This document shows positions 24,875-32,725 of a DNA stretch of 64,000 bases, piece after piece; within the stretch, counting starts at the first letter, position 1; every line of letters starts with the position of its first letter. Source of the stretch: CALJFL01 sp963669435. GTDB taxonomy: Bacteria; Pseudomonadota; Gammaproteobacteria; Pseudomonadales; Halieaceae. Both the position numbers and the translations under genes were made by a program. The stretch is taken from NCBI GenBank assembly GCA_963669435.1, contig OY770025.1, forward strand, positions 2,542,001 through 2,606,000, given 5' to 3'. Under the pieces are notes generated by a model, which saw nothing but the letters and a program-made list of their open reading frames with translations, ran no database searches and had not been told where the DNA came from.

Positions 24875-26074
24875 ATGATTTATCAACGACACATACCTCG
24901 TGAGGAGCTGTTTGCGGCCCAGTTGGAGCTGCTGATGCAGCACGGCCGGGTCGCCACGATCAGCGCCAATATGGTGGGAGTATTGGCGACCGTAGCCTTG
25001 TTCTGGTCCTTCGTTGAATTTGCCTATTTGCTGCTCTGGGCTTGCATGGTGCTGATCATGTTACTGGCGCGTTCTCTTTACATGAGTAATGCCTTGGTTG
25101 AACGTCGGTTCCAGACGCATCCGAAGCGTGTTTACTGGAATCTAATCCTGGGATCCGCGGTAACCGGACTGGTCTGGTCCAGTGCCTATATCTACGGTGT
25201 TAACAAGGTGCCGGTGGAGTCACAGTACACATTTTTGCTGCTGGTGGTGATTATTACCGCCATCTCGGTCGGCGTGACGGTGGTGATTCGAGAGTATTTC
25301 CTTGCCTACCTGTTCACCGCATTGTGGCCGATTTCCTGGTGGTGTCTCGTGCACTATTGGCAGGAGCCCTACAACCTGCTCGTGGGACTGGTGCTGTTGG
25401 GGGTTTGTGCACTGCTGGTAGCTGTCTGTAACTGGATCTATCAGTCCTTTCGCAACATGATTGCCCTGAACTGGGAACGGGAGGCCATCTCCCAGGAGCT
25501 CGGTGACCTGACCGGTTCACTACGGGATCGGAATCGGCAGCTGCAGGATGCCCGCCGGCAGCTTACCGACCTTGCAAATGTGGATGAGCTAACCGGCCTG
25601 GGCAACCGGCGACTGGTCAACAAAGTGTTGCAGGAAGAAATTAACCGGGCACGCCGGGCGGGGTCCGAGCTTTCAATCATTTTGCTGGACGTCGATCACT
25701 TCAAGAACTACAACGATACCTACGGGCACCCGGCTGGAGATGCCGTATTGCAGCGCCTGGCGGATGTAATGCAGCGCGCAACGGCGCGTGCCGGTGAAGT
25801 TGTGGCCCGTTATGGTGGCGAAGAGTTTATCCTGATATTGCCCAATGCCTCTGAACACTCGGCTGTGCGCACGGCCAATCGACTGAAAGAATTGATTATT
25901 GAGGAACGCATACCCCACGAGTCGTCGGAGGTGGCCGATCACATCACGGTTAGCCAGGGCATTGTGACCGTGATTCCGGACGCGGATACCGCCCCAGGGG
26001 AGCTGATCCAGGAAGTTGACAAGTGTCTATACAAGGCTAAAGGTGCAGGTCGTAACACCATTGCCATCTGTTGA
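24875..26074 (+). CDS. Diguanylate cyclase, membrane-bound (GGDEF)
   Basis: Makes cyclic di-GMP from two GTP. The 399-residue protein has about six membrane helices (residues 25-190), a coiled-coil linker at about 195-232 and a C-terminal GGDEF domain. The domain carries the LLDVDHFKNYNDTYGH metal and GTP site (271-286) and an intact GGEEF active loop (314-318). The inhibitory site, at the PleD-like spacing nine residues before GGEEF, reads RAGE (305-308), RxxE instead of RxxD, so product inhibition may be weakened. The membrane part resembles a MASE-type sensor without a recognised ligand. It lies downstream of an array of dyad sites (24619-24824) that could be its operators. Confidence 0.9.
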   Translation: MIYQRHIPREELFAAQLELLMQHGRVATISANMVGVLATVALFWSFVEFAYLLLWACMVLIMLLARSLYMSNALVERRFQTHPKRVYWNLILGSAVTGLVWSSAYIYGVNKVPVESQYTFLLLVVIITAISVGVTVVIREYFLAYLFTALWPISWWCLVHYWQEPYNLLVGLVLLGVCALLVAVCNWIYQSFRNMIALNWEREAISQELGDLTGSLRDRNRQLQDARRQLTDLANVDELTGLGNRRLVNKVLQEEINRARRAGSELSIILLDVDHFKNYNDTYGHPAGDAVLQRLADVMQRATARAGEVVARYGGEEFILILPNASEHSAVRTANRLKELIIEERIPHESSEVADHITVSQGIVTVIPDADTAPGELIQEVDKCLYKAKGAGRNTIAIC

Positions 26075-26097
26075 CGCCCGTTCAACTAACAGGCGCT

Positions 26098-26502
26098 CTA
26101 GTCGAAAGCATCTTCCTTGAAGCGGTGAATCTGGCGCCGCTGTTTTTTAGTAGGACGGTGAGCAGGGCGGTCGATCATGCCCCCAGCGGCTTTTCGCGCA
26201 GCCGCTTCCTGCTCTCTCCGCTCTAAACTTTCAGGGGTTTCACGGTAGAGTAATTGCGCCTCGGGCGCTCCCCGGCGCTGATCGGATAATGCCAGCACCT
26301 CCACCTCTTTCTCGTCCCATCCCTGGCGGACCCGCAGAAAATCCCCGATGCTGATTTCCCGGGATACTTTCACCCGGTTTCCATCCAGATGCACCTTACC
26401 GCCTTCGATGGCGGCCTTGGCCAGGCTACGGGTTTTGAAAAAGCGGGCCGCCCATAGCCACTTATCCAATCGGAGTTTGCTGGGGGAAGTCTTGTCGCTC
26501 AT
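26098..26502 (-). CDS. hslR: Ribosome-associated heat shock protein Hsp15 (S4 domain)
   Basis: Binds free 50S subunits carrying stalled nascent chains during heat stress. The 134-residue protein has the S4 RNA-binding motif at the N-terminus (LRLDKWLWAARFFKTRSLAKAAIEGGKVHLDG, about residues 10-41), then SREISIGDFLRVRQGWDEKEVEVLALSDQRRGA and a basic C-terminal tail rich in Arg/Lys. Length matches the family (about 130). It overlaps the upstream HAD phosphatase gene by four bases (ATGA), the conserved yrfG-hslR pairing. Confidence 0.93.
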   Translation of the reverse strand: MSDKTSPSKLRLDKWLWAARFFKTRSLAKAAIEGGKVHLDGNRVKVSREISIGDFLRVRQGWDEKEVEVLALSDQRRGAPEAQLLYRETPESLERREQEAAARKAAGGMIDRPAHRPTKKQRRQIHRFKEDAFD

Positions 26503-27164
26503 GCCGGCAACAACCCGTGCATTATTTCGTCAAAGTGGTGGATGCCAGGGAATCGAGTATCAATACGTTTCTGCCGGCTGCTATCCGGCTGCAGCAGGGT
26601 GAGAAGATGGCCGATGCCATATTGCTGCGCGCTGTCGAGCACGCGCTCAGTATCGTCAATCAGCAGGGTACGAACCGGGTCGAAAGGGTGCAGCGCCTGC
26701 AATTGCTCCCAGAAGGTTTGCTCCTCCTTGGGGGCCTGAAGTTCGTGCGAGACCACCAGCCGGTCGAACCACGGGGTAATATCAACATGCTCCATCTTGA
26801 TATCCAGGGTTTTGCGGTGGGCATTGGTGACCATGAGCACCTCTTTCGGACTGTCGTACAGGCGCTTGAGAAACTCCAGTGCATAAGGTCGTAGTTTGAT
26901 CATGTGCCGCAACTCGCGTTTCAGCGCGGGTATATCCAGCTGTAGCTGTGCCGACCAGTAGTCCAATGAGTACCAGTCCAGGGTGCCCTGTCCGGCGCCA
27001 AAGCGCGCATGCAGGATGTCAGTAGCCTCCTGTTCGTCAATCGCCCTGTCCTGGGCATACACCTTGGGTAAATGTTGCAGCCAGAAATAGTTGTCGAAGT
27101 GGAGATCCAGTAGCGTCCCGTCCATGTCCAGGAGCACGGTGTCGATGTCGTTCCAGGGAAGCAC
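26499..27164 (-). CDS. yrfG: HAD-family GMP/IMP nucleotidase (YrfG-like)
   Basis: HAD phosphatase of 221 residues, the length of E. coli YrfG, which dephosphorylates purine nucleotides. Motif I is LLDMDGTLLDLHFDNYFW (Asp13 and Asp15), motif II VTNAHRKT (VTNA), and motif III/IV ELQAPKEEQTFWEQL and TLLIDDTERVLDSA. The exact YrfG-type string DNYFW supports the name. I choose GTG 27164 because it gives the family N-terminus xPWNDIDTVLLDMDGT; an ATG 20 codons further upstream (27224) is possible. Overlaps hslR by ATGA and diverges from cysQ. Confidence 0.85.
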   Translation of the reverse strand: MLPWNDIDTVLLDMDGTLLDLHFDNYFWLQHLPKVYAQDRAIDEQEATDILHARFGAGQGTLDWYSLDYWSAQLQLDIPALKRELRHMIKLRPYALEFLKRLYDSPKEVLMVTNAHRKTLDIKMEHVDITPWFDRLVVSHELQAPKEEQTFWEQLQALHPFDPVRTLLIDDTERVLDSAQQYGIGHLLTLLQPDSSRQKRIDTRFPGIHHFDEIMHGLLPA

Positions 27165-27300
27165 TGATAATTGGCCCGAGACTTTCCAGCGCGAGATTAT
27201 GCCTGTTTTTGTGGGTCTGTGCATGCTACCGCGCGCGTTACGCGACCGTCGCCAGTCTCGTGCAGTGGTACAATCGCTGTTTACCTGGCAGGAATTCAGC

Positions 27301-28143
27301 GTGACTGAGCTTACCCCCCTGATTCATCCACTACTCGATCTCTGCGATAGGGCGGGTCAGGTGATTTGTGGCCACTATCAGCAGCCGGGAGAGGCTGCTT
27401 TCGAATCCAAGGGGGATAATTCACCGGTCACACAGGCGGATCTGGATTCTCACCGCATTTTACTCAACGGGCTATGGGGCCTGGCTGAGCCGATGCCGGT
27501 ACTCTCGGAAGAATGTTCTGCGGAGGAACTGGCGGACAGGCGAAACTGGACCCGCTTCTGGATGGTAGACCCCCTGGATGGCACCAAGGAGTTTATCGGT
27601 GGCACAGGTGAATTCACTATCAATATTGCGCTTATCGAGCACACACGCGCAAAGCTCGGCGTGTTGTATCTACCCCTGGCGCGACAGGGCTACGTTGGTA
27701 TTCCCGGGCGGGGTGCCTGGTGTTATCGCAGGCAGGGCGATGGTTGGCAGAGAACTTCAATTGCCACGCGTAAGTTAGCTGCTAATCGCCCGCCCGTGGT
27801 TCTGGCCAGTCGCCGGCACGCCGGCCCACGGCTGGAGCATTGCCTGGCCTGGCTGCGTAGAACGAGAGGGGACTTCGAACGCGATAACAGTGGAAGCGCT
27901 CTCAAGTTTTGCCAGATGGCAGCCGGCCAGGGGGATTTCTACCCGCGCTTTTCGCCCTGTAGTGAATGGGATGTGGCCGCCGGTCAGGCACTGGTGGAGG
28001 CGGCCGGTGGCGCGGTACTTGGTCTGGATGGCCAGCCGTTACGTTACAACTGCCGCGATACCTTGTTGAGCCCCGAATTCCTGGCGATCGCCGAGCCTGG
28101 CAATCCGCTGTGGGCGCAGTTATCGGAGGAGTTGTTATCGTGA
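27301..28143 (+). CDS. cysQ: 3'(2'),5'-bisphosphate nucleotidase CysQ
   Basis: Hydrolyses PAP and PAPS to protect sulfate assimilation and RNA turnover. A member of the inositol-monophosphatase superfamily, 280 residues. The metal-binding residues lie in SPVTQADLDSH, in LSEECS, in VDPLDGTKEF (about 87-96) and in SEWDVAAGQALVEAAGG near the C-terminus. The start is GTG 27301 with an AGGA ribosome site eight bases upstream; an open frame upstream of this lacks family similarity. The gene diverges from the HAD phosphatase. Confidence 0.92.
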   Translation: MTELTPLIHPLLDLCDRAGQVICGHYQQPGEAAFESKGDNSPVTQADLDSHRILLNGLWGLAEPMPVLSEECSAEELADRRNWTRFWMVDPLDGTKEFIGGTGEFTINIALIEHTRAKLGVLYLPLARQGYVGIPGRGAWCYRRQGDGWQRTSIATRKLAANRPPVVLASRRHAGPRLEHCLAWLRRTRGDFERDNSGSALKFCQMAAGQGDFYPRFSPCSEWDVAAGQALVEAAGGAVLGLDGQPLRYNCRDTLLSPEFLAIAEPGNPLWAQLSEELLS

Positions 28144-28226
28144 GATTTGTCGCTTGTGTCCAAGCTCAAAGTGGAGTTAGAGTGATGGATTAAGAGTTTG
28201 ATTTCAGTCGTCCTGAAGAACGTGTT

Positions 28227-28466
28227 ATGAACGAGCAACCCCCGGTAAATGGACCTGAAGAGGCGGCGAACGAGGTATTGACTCCCGCCATGCGGCTGAT
28301 GGAGTTGCAGAGCAAACACCGGGCACTGGACCACAAAATCACCGAACTCTATGACTATCCCTATCAAAATCAGATACTCCTGCAGCGCCTCAAAAAAGAA
28401 AAATTGCGTCTAAAGGACGCCATTGAGCGGCTCAAGGATGAAATGATTCCCGACTTGAACGCATAA
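28227..28466 (+). CDS. DUF465 (YdcH-like) small protein
   Basis: A 79-residue protein with the DUF465 helical hairpin: HRALDHKITELYDYPYQNQILLQRLKKEKLRLKDAIERL (residues about 31-69). These small coiled-coil proteins are common in proteobacteria and are structurally known but functionally obscure. It starts at ATG 28227, 83 bases after cysQ, and ends 32 bases before the MBL hydrolase, so it may belong to either transcript. Confidence 0.85.
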   Translation: MNEQPPVNGPEEAANEVLTPAMRLMELQSKHRALDHKITELYDYPYQNQILLQRLKKEKLRLKDAIERLKDEMIPDLNA

Positions 28467-28498
28467 GTTCTTGCGCATACTTTCGCGGAGCCGTCGCT

Positions 28499-29386
28499 AT
28501 GAAACCCTTACAGTTCGCCGTTTTAATTCTTGTACTCATACAGTGCTTTGGTCTGCACGCTGAAGACACGCCTCCGCAAGTATCAAGCACCGCCTTAGGC
28601 GGCAATCTATACCTGTTACAGGGCAGAGGGGGTAATGTTGTCGCTTCAATTGGCGATGACGGCATAGTGCTGATCGATACGGACTATGCCCGTTACTCCA
28701 GCGCTTACCACGAGGCGTTGAAGGGAATATCAAATTCGGACGGGCTAGCGCGATTTGTCATCAACACCCATTGGCATGGCGATCACACCGAAGGCAATGC
28801 TTACTGGGGGGAACGCAATGCGGTCATCCTGGCGCAGGATAATGTGCGCAATAGGATGTCGACACGTCAGGAGTTGAAGGCCTTTGACCGCGTTGTGGAG
28901 CCCAGTCCCCGGGCCGCCTTGCCGCTGGTGACCTTTGCAGATGCGATGGCGCTGCATGCCAATGGGGAAACCCTGGAAATCCAGCATTTACCCACAGGGC
29001 ATACCGATGGTGACAGTGTTGTATTTTTCACCGCCAGCAACGTGGTTCACATGGGAGACCTGTATTTCAAGGATCGTTTCCCGTTTGTGGATCTGTCTTC
29101 CGGCGGCAATGCCCTGGGTTATGCACAGAGCGTTGCTGCAGTGCTGGCACGAATTGATGAGAACACGACCGTGGTCCCCGGGCACGGAGCCCTGGCTACC
29201 GAGGCGGACCTGTCGCGGTACCATCGCATGTTGACCAGCAGTATCGATCTGGTTCGTAGTAAGCTGGCCGCAGGAGAGACAGTGGCAGATATAGCCGAAG
29301 CCGGTTTGGGAGACGAGTGGGCGGGCTGGGGCGATGGTTTTATCAATACCGAAGCCTGGGTAAGTTTTATCGCGGCGTCACTTTAG
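28499..29386 (+). CDS. Secreted metallo-beta-lactamase-fold hydrolase
   Basis: A 295-residue exported MBL-fold enzyme. Residues 1-22 are a signal peptide (hydrophobic FAVLILVLIQCFGLHA). The zinc motif HxHxDH appears as His91, His93, Asp95 and His96 (NTHWHGDHTEGN); further ligands are probably in LPTGHTDGD and VVPGHGA. It resembles subclass B3-like periplasmic hydrolases and glyoxalase II-like proteins often annotated as cyclase/hydrolase. The substrate cannot be read from sequence, and beta-lactamase activity is not implied. It converges with ogt. Confidence 0.88.
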   Translation: MKPLQFAVLILVLIQCFGLHAEDTPPQVSSTALGGNLYLLQGRGGNVVASIGDDGIVLIDTDYARYSSAYHEALKGISNSDGLARFVINTHWHGDHTEGNAYWGERNAVILAQDNVRNRMSTRQELKAFDRVVEPSPRAALPLVTFADAMALHANGETLEIQHLPTGHTDGDSVVFFTASNVVHMGDLYFKDRFPFVDLSSGGNALGYAQSVAAVLARIDENTTVVPGHGALATEADLSRYHRMLTSSIDLVRSKLAAGETVADIAEAGLGDEWAGWGDGFINTEAWVSFIAASL

Positions 29387-29433
29387 CCGGCTGGTTGCCG
29401 GTGTATCTGGACATCTCTCACGGCGTAGTGCAT

Positions 29434-29901
29434 TCAGCTGTGCACCGCGCCTTCGAGTGCCAACAACTGTTTCTTCATATCCAGGCCGCCAGCGAACCCG
29501 GTCAGTGAGCCGTCGCTGCCGATCACGCGGTGGCACGGTACGATAATCGGCAGAGGATTGCGGCCGTTGGCCGCGCCGACTGCGCGCACCGCCCTGGGCT
29601 TGCCGATTTCCCTGGCAATATCGCTGTAGCTTCGTAGTTTTCCAAAGGGAATGCGTTTCAGTGCGTACCACACAGAATGCTGAAAGTCGGTGCCCGCTGG
29701 ACTTAGTGGTAAGTCGAAGTATTGACGAGTCCCTTCAAAATACTCCCGTAGCTGGGCCGCGCAGGCGCACAGTAAAGGATCCTCGGGCGCATTATCCGGA
29801 GCGGTATGATGAGTGCCGGGAAGAGCAACCCTCACCAGGTGTTCTCGCTCGGCTTGTAGTTGCAGGGCACCGATCGGGGTCTCGATAGTCAAGTAGTTCA
29901 T
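29434..29901 (-). CDS. ogt: Methylated-DNA-[protein]-cysteine S-methyltransferase
   Basis: Suicide repair protein that transfers methyl groups from O6-methylguanine to its own cysteine. The 155-residue product has the recognition-helix region FGKLRSYSDIAREIGKPRAVRAVGAANGRNPL and the acceptor cysteine in IIVPCHRVI, followed by LTGFAGGLDMKKQLL. Length and the N-terminal MNYLTIETPIGALQL fit Ogt/MGMT. The start overlaps the stop of the Ada-AlkA fusion by ATGA, so the two repair enzymes are co-translated and perhaps jointly induced by alkylation. Confidence 0.93.
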   Translation of the reverse strand: MNYLTIETPIGALQLQAEREHLVRVALPGTHHTAPDNAPEDPLLCACAAQLREYFEGTRQYFDLPLSPAGTDFQHSVWYALKRIPFGKLRSYSDIAREIGKPRAVRAVGAANGRNPLPIIVPCHRVIGSDGSLTGFAGGLDMKKQLLALEGAVHS

Positions 29902-31298
29902 TGGCCCAATGTCCTCCATAGTAGGTTGGCGGCGTAGGACCGCCAGGGTCGCCATGCCTCTTGTTCTCGTTTGAGTTCCGACCTGTCCTGGCCCAGTTGT
30001 TCCCATGCCTTGACCAGCCCGAGGTCAGTGTCTGGGAAGACGTCTGGATCACCCAGGCCGCGCATCGCTGTCATCGATACTGTCCACGGTCCGACGCCTT
30101 TTAGTGCCCACAGCGCTTCAAGGTCCACGGTGTCTGTGGTGTCTTTCTGCAGCGCTCCCAGCCGCCTGAGTGTAAGCCGCCTGGCACCTGGCATCGGAAA
30201 GTGCGAGTCGCTGAGTTTGGCGATATCGCGCGCCCGGGGAAACACCGGCGTGTCGCCGTTACTGCAGGCCAGCGCCAGGCGTGCATTGATGCTGCAGGCG
30301 GCAGATGTGCTGACCTGTTGTCCGATAATGGCACGGGTGGCAGCCTCCTCGGCAGACCAATAGCCTGGTGCGCGGATACCTGCGCTACCATGAATAACGG
30401 GTTCCAAGCAGGGTACCTGCTCCATTGCGGCGGTGATGACCGAGGGATTCGCATCCAGGTCGAACATACGTCGAATCCGGGATATTGTTGGCATCAGGTG
30501 TTGCAATGCCGACATCTTAAGGCGAAGTTCCAGCGCCGGCTTATTCGCCAGGGGCCTCACTGAGAACCATGCCGCCTGATCACCAATCTGCACATGACGA
30601 GCGTAGTAGTCGGGTCCTACATCTTCCACGCCAGCGACAGCGTGGCGTAGGAAAAAACCAATCACGCCCTGCCAGTCGTAGGGCGGGCGGTAGTGCAGTG
30701 CAAGCACAATAGGTCCATCCGCCTGGGCAGGATTTTTACGCAACTCCCCTGGCGTTTTGTCGAAGGCATTGCGAACCGCTGAATTGAAGCGCCGAACGCT
30801 GTTAAACCCGGCCGCAAATGCCACGTCGGTGAGCGGCAAGGTCGACTCCGCCAGCAACTGCTTGGCCAGCAGTAAACGTTGATTTTGCGCCACATCGAGT
30901 GGGGAAAGCCCGAGATGGCGCTGAAACAACTTGCGTAGATAGCGTTCACCCACGCCGATGCGTGCGGCGAGTTTGTCAAGAGAGCCCTCGCCATTAAGTT
31001 CGCCCGCTTGAATCAATGCGAGTGCCCGGCGCACGGTGGTGTGAGTACCCAGCCAGGCTGGACTGTTGGGTGCAGTTTCGGGCCGGCAGCGCAGGCACGG
31101 GCGGTAGCCGGCCTGGGCTGCCTGGGCCGCATGCCGAAAATACACCACGTTGCGCTCTGCGGGTTGTCTTGCCGGGCAGATGGGTCGGCAGTAAATACCG
31201 GTAGTCGATACACCGAGAAAGAATTCTCCGTCGAAGCGCCGGTCCCTGGATAAACGGGCGGCGCGGCACAGATCCGGGTCCAGATCGAAAGCATTCAT
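29898..31298 (-). CDS. Ada N-terminal domain / AraC HTH / AlkA DNA glycosylase fusion
   Basis: A three-part alkylation-repair regulator and enzyme of 466 residues. Residues 1-70 are the Ada zinc domain with four cysteines (GIYCRPICPA and YRPCLRCRPE). Next is an AraC-type helix-turn-helix region (ALALIQAGELNGEGSLDKLAARIGVGERYLRKLFQRH and SVRRFNSAVRNAFDKTPGELR). The C-terminal AlkA part has GIRAPGYWSAEEAATRAIIGQQVS and the HhH-GPD motif LKGVGPWTVSMTAMRGLGDPDVFPDTDLGL, including the catalytic aspartate. It probably senses methyl damage and excises 3-methyladenine. A GTG six codons upstream (31316) is an alternative start close to an AGGGAG site. Co-translated with ogt. Confidence 0.9.
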   Translation of the reverse strand: MNAFDLDPDLCRAARLSRDRRFDGEFFLGVSTTGIYCRPICPARQPAERNVVYFRHAAQAAQAGYRPCLRCRPETAPNSPAWLGTHTTVRRALALIQAGELNGEGSLDKLAARIGVGERYLRKLFQRHLGLSPLDVAQNQRLLLAKQLLAESTLPLTDVAFAAGFNSVRRFNSAVRNAFDKTPGELRKNPAQADGPIVLALHYRPPYDWQGVIGFFLRHAVAGVEDVGPDYYARHVQIGDQAAWFSVRPLANKPALELRLKMSALQHLMPTISRIRRMFDLDANPSVITAAMEQVPCLEPVIHGSAGIRAPGYWSAEEAATRAIIGQQVSTSAACSINARLALACSNGDTPVFPRARDIAKLSDSHFPMPGARRLTLRRLGALQKDTTDTVDLEALWALKGVGPWTVSMTAMRGLGDPDVFPDTDLGLVKAWEQLGQDRSELKREQEAWRPWRSYAANLLWRTLGQ

Positions 31299-31486
31299 TT
31301 GACGTGGTGTATTCACGCTCCCTACTATAGTGCTGTCCGCAGCGACGAACTAGCCAAAATCGGCCCTTTATTGAAGCTGCCATTCGCTATCATTTATGGG
31401 CTTTAAGCTTGTCTTCAGCTGCCGGTGGCAGGATAGTGAATCTGCCCGGGTTCGCGGGCGCATATTCCAGAGCGGATCGTTGCTTC

Positions 31487-32725
31487 ATGAATCTCGTGGT
31501 TTACGCAGTGCCATTTTTCCTCCTCGCCATTCTGGTGGAACTGGTTTATGGCCTCCGCAGAAAGCGGAACACCTATCGCCTTAACGACAGCGTCAGCAGC
31601 CTTTTTCTCGGGACCTTGAGCCAGGCGAGGCGCTTTGTAACATTGGGTGTCGGTGGCCTCGTTTACTACCTGATTACCGAGTACTTTTCCCTACCACTGA
31701 TGGACCGCAACAGCTGGATAACCTGGATCCTGGCTTTCGTGCTGTATGACTTCTGCTATTACTGGCTTCATCGCATGGGCCACGAGCGCATTATTCTGTG
31801 GGCTGCGCACGTTGCTCACCACCAGAGCGAGGACTACAACCTGTCCACAGCGCTGCGCCAGACCAGTACCGGTTGGTTGTTGGGTTGGCTGTTCTATATC
31901 CCGATGTTCCTGTTAGGTATCCCGGCCGAGGTGGTGATAACGGTCGGCTCGCTGAACCTCATCTATCAATTCTGGGTGCATTCCGAGCACATTCCCAAGC
32001 TGGGTTGGTACGAGTGGATTTTTGTGACACCTTCAAACCATCGAGTTCACCACGCCCAGAACGACATATACATGGACCGAAATTATGGGGGTGTGTTTAT
32101 TCTGTGGGACCGGTTGTTTGGTACGTTCCAGGAAGAAAGGCCCGAGGAGCCCTGTGTTTACGGCATCCGCGGGTCGCTCCAAAGTTGGAACCCGTTCAGG
32201 GCACTGACCCATATCTATGCCGATATTGCCCGGGATAGCTGGGCTACGCGCCGCTGGCAGGACAAGGTTCAAGTTTGGTTTGCCAGGACAGGCTGGCGCC
32301 CTGAAGACGTCGTCGCACTGGACCCGCGCCCGAAGAATGATCTTAGTACTTTCGCAAAGTATGATCCGGTCATTTCCGGCGCGGTTAAGTGGTACGCATT
32401 TCTGCAGCTGTTGGCAGCGGCGGTACTGCTGAATGTTATGCAGGTGCTCCCACTGTCCTATGTGGCGGGGGTTTGCCTCTGGGCGCTGATACTCGCGACC
32501 GCAGTTACCACGGCTTTGTGGATGGAAAACGTGACCTTGGGAAAGATGCTGCGCTATGAATCAGCCCGGCTTGTCAGCCTCGCCATCCTGCTGCCGCTGG
32601 GAGTAGCGAGTGGCGTTAACAGCTACCTCGTTTTTGCAGGGCTTGTCTATGGCCTCGCGAATGTCGTTGGGGTGTATTTTCTCAGCCGAAGTGGCGGACC
32701 CCGTCATTCTCCCGTAGCGGTCTGA
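31487..32725 (+). CDS. Sterol desaturase / fatty acid hydroxylase superfamily membrane protein
   Basis: Di-iron membrane oxygenase-like protein of 412 residues. Histidine clusters are HRMGHE (95-100), HVAHH (108-112) and, further on, HSEH and NHRVHHA, the pattern that coordinates two irons in this superfamily. The first 90 residues and the last 110 contain further membrane helices, so the C-terminal extension (about residues 310-412) is longer than in short members. Related proteins include alkylglycerol monooxygenase-like and sterol desaturase-like enzymes; the lipid substrate is unknown. Start MNLVVYAV (ATG 31487) is chosen over a longer frame lacking hydrophobic character. Its end overlaps the antiporter gene by 22 bases, tail to tail. 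Confidence 0.82.
   Translation: MNLVVYAVPFFLLAILVELVYGLRRKRNTYRLNDSVSSLFLGTLSQARRFVTLGVGGLVYYLITEYFSLPLMDRNSWITWILAFVLYDFCYYWLHRMGHERIILWAAHVAHHQSEDYNLSTALRQTSTGWLLGWLFYIPMFLLGIPAEVVITVGSLNLIYQFWVHSEHIPKLGWYEWIFVTPSNHRVHHAQNDIYMDRNYGGVFILWDRLFGTFQEERPEEPCVYGIRGSLQSWNPFRALTHIYADIARDSWATRRWQDKVQVWFARTGWRPEDVVALDPRPKNDLSTFAKYDPVISGAVKWYAFLQLLAAAVLLNVMQVLPLSYVAGVCLWALILATAVTTALWMENVTLGKMLRYESARLVSLAILLPLGVASGVNSYLVFAGLVYGLANVVGVYFLSRSGGPRHSPVAV

Noticed and set aside
28931..29234. Plus-strand 99-codon frame inside the MBL hydrolase gene
   Set aside because: An alternative frame of a well-supported exported hydrolase; its product has no motif.
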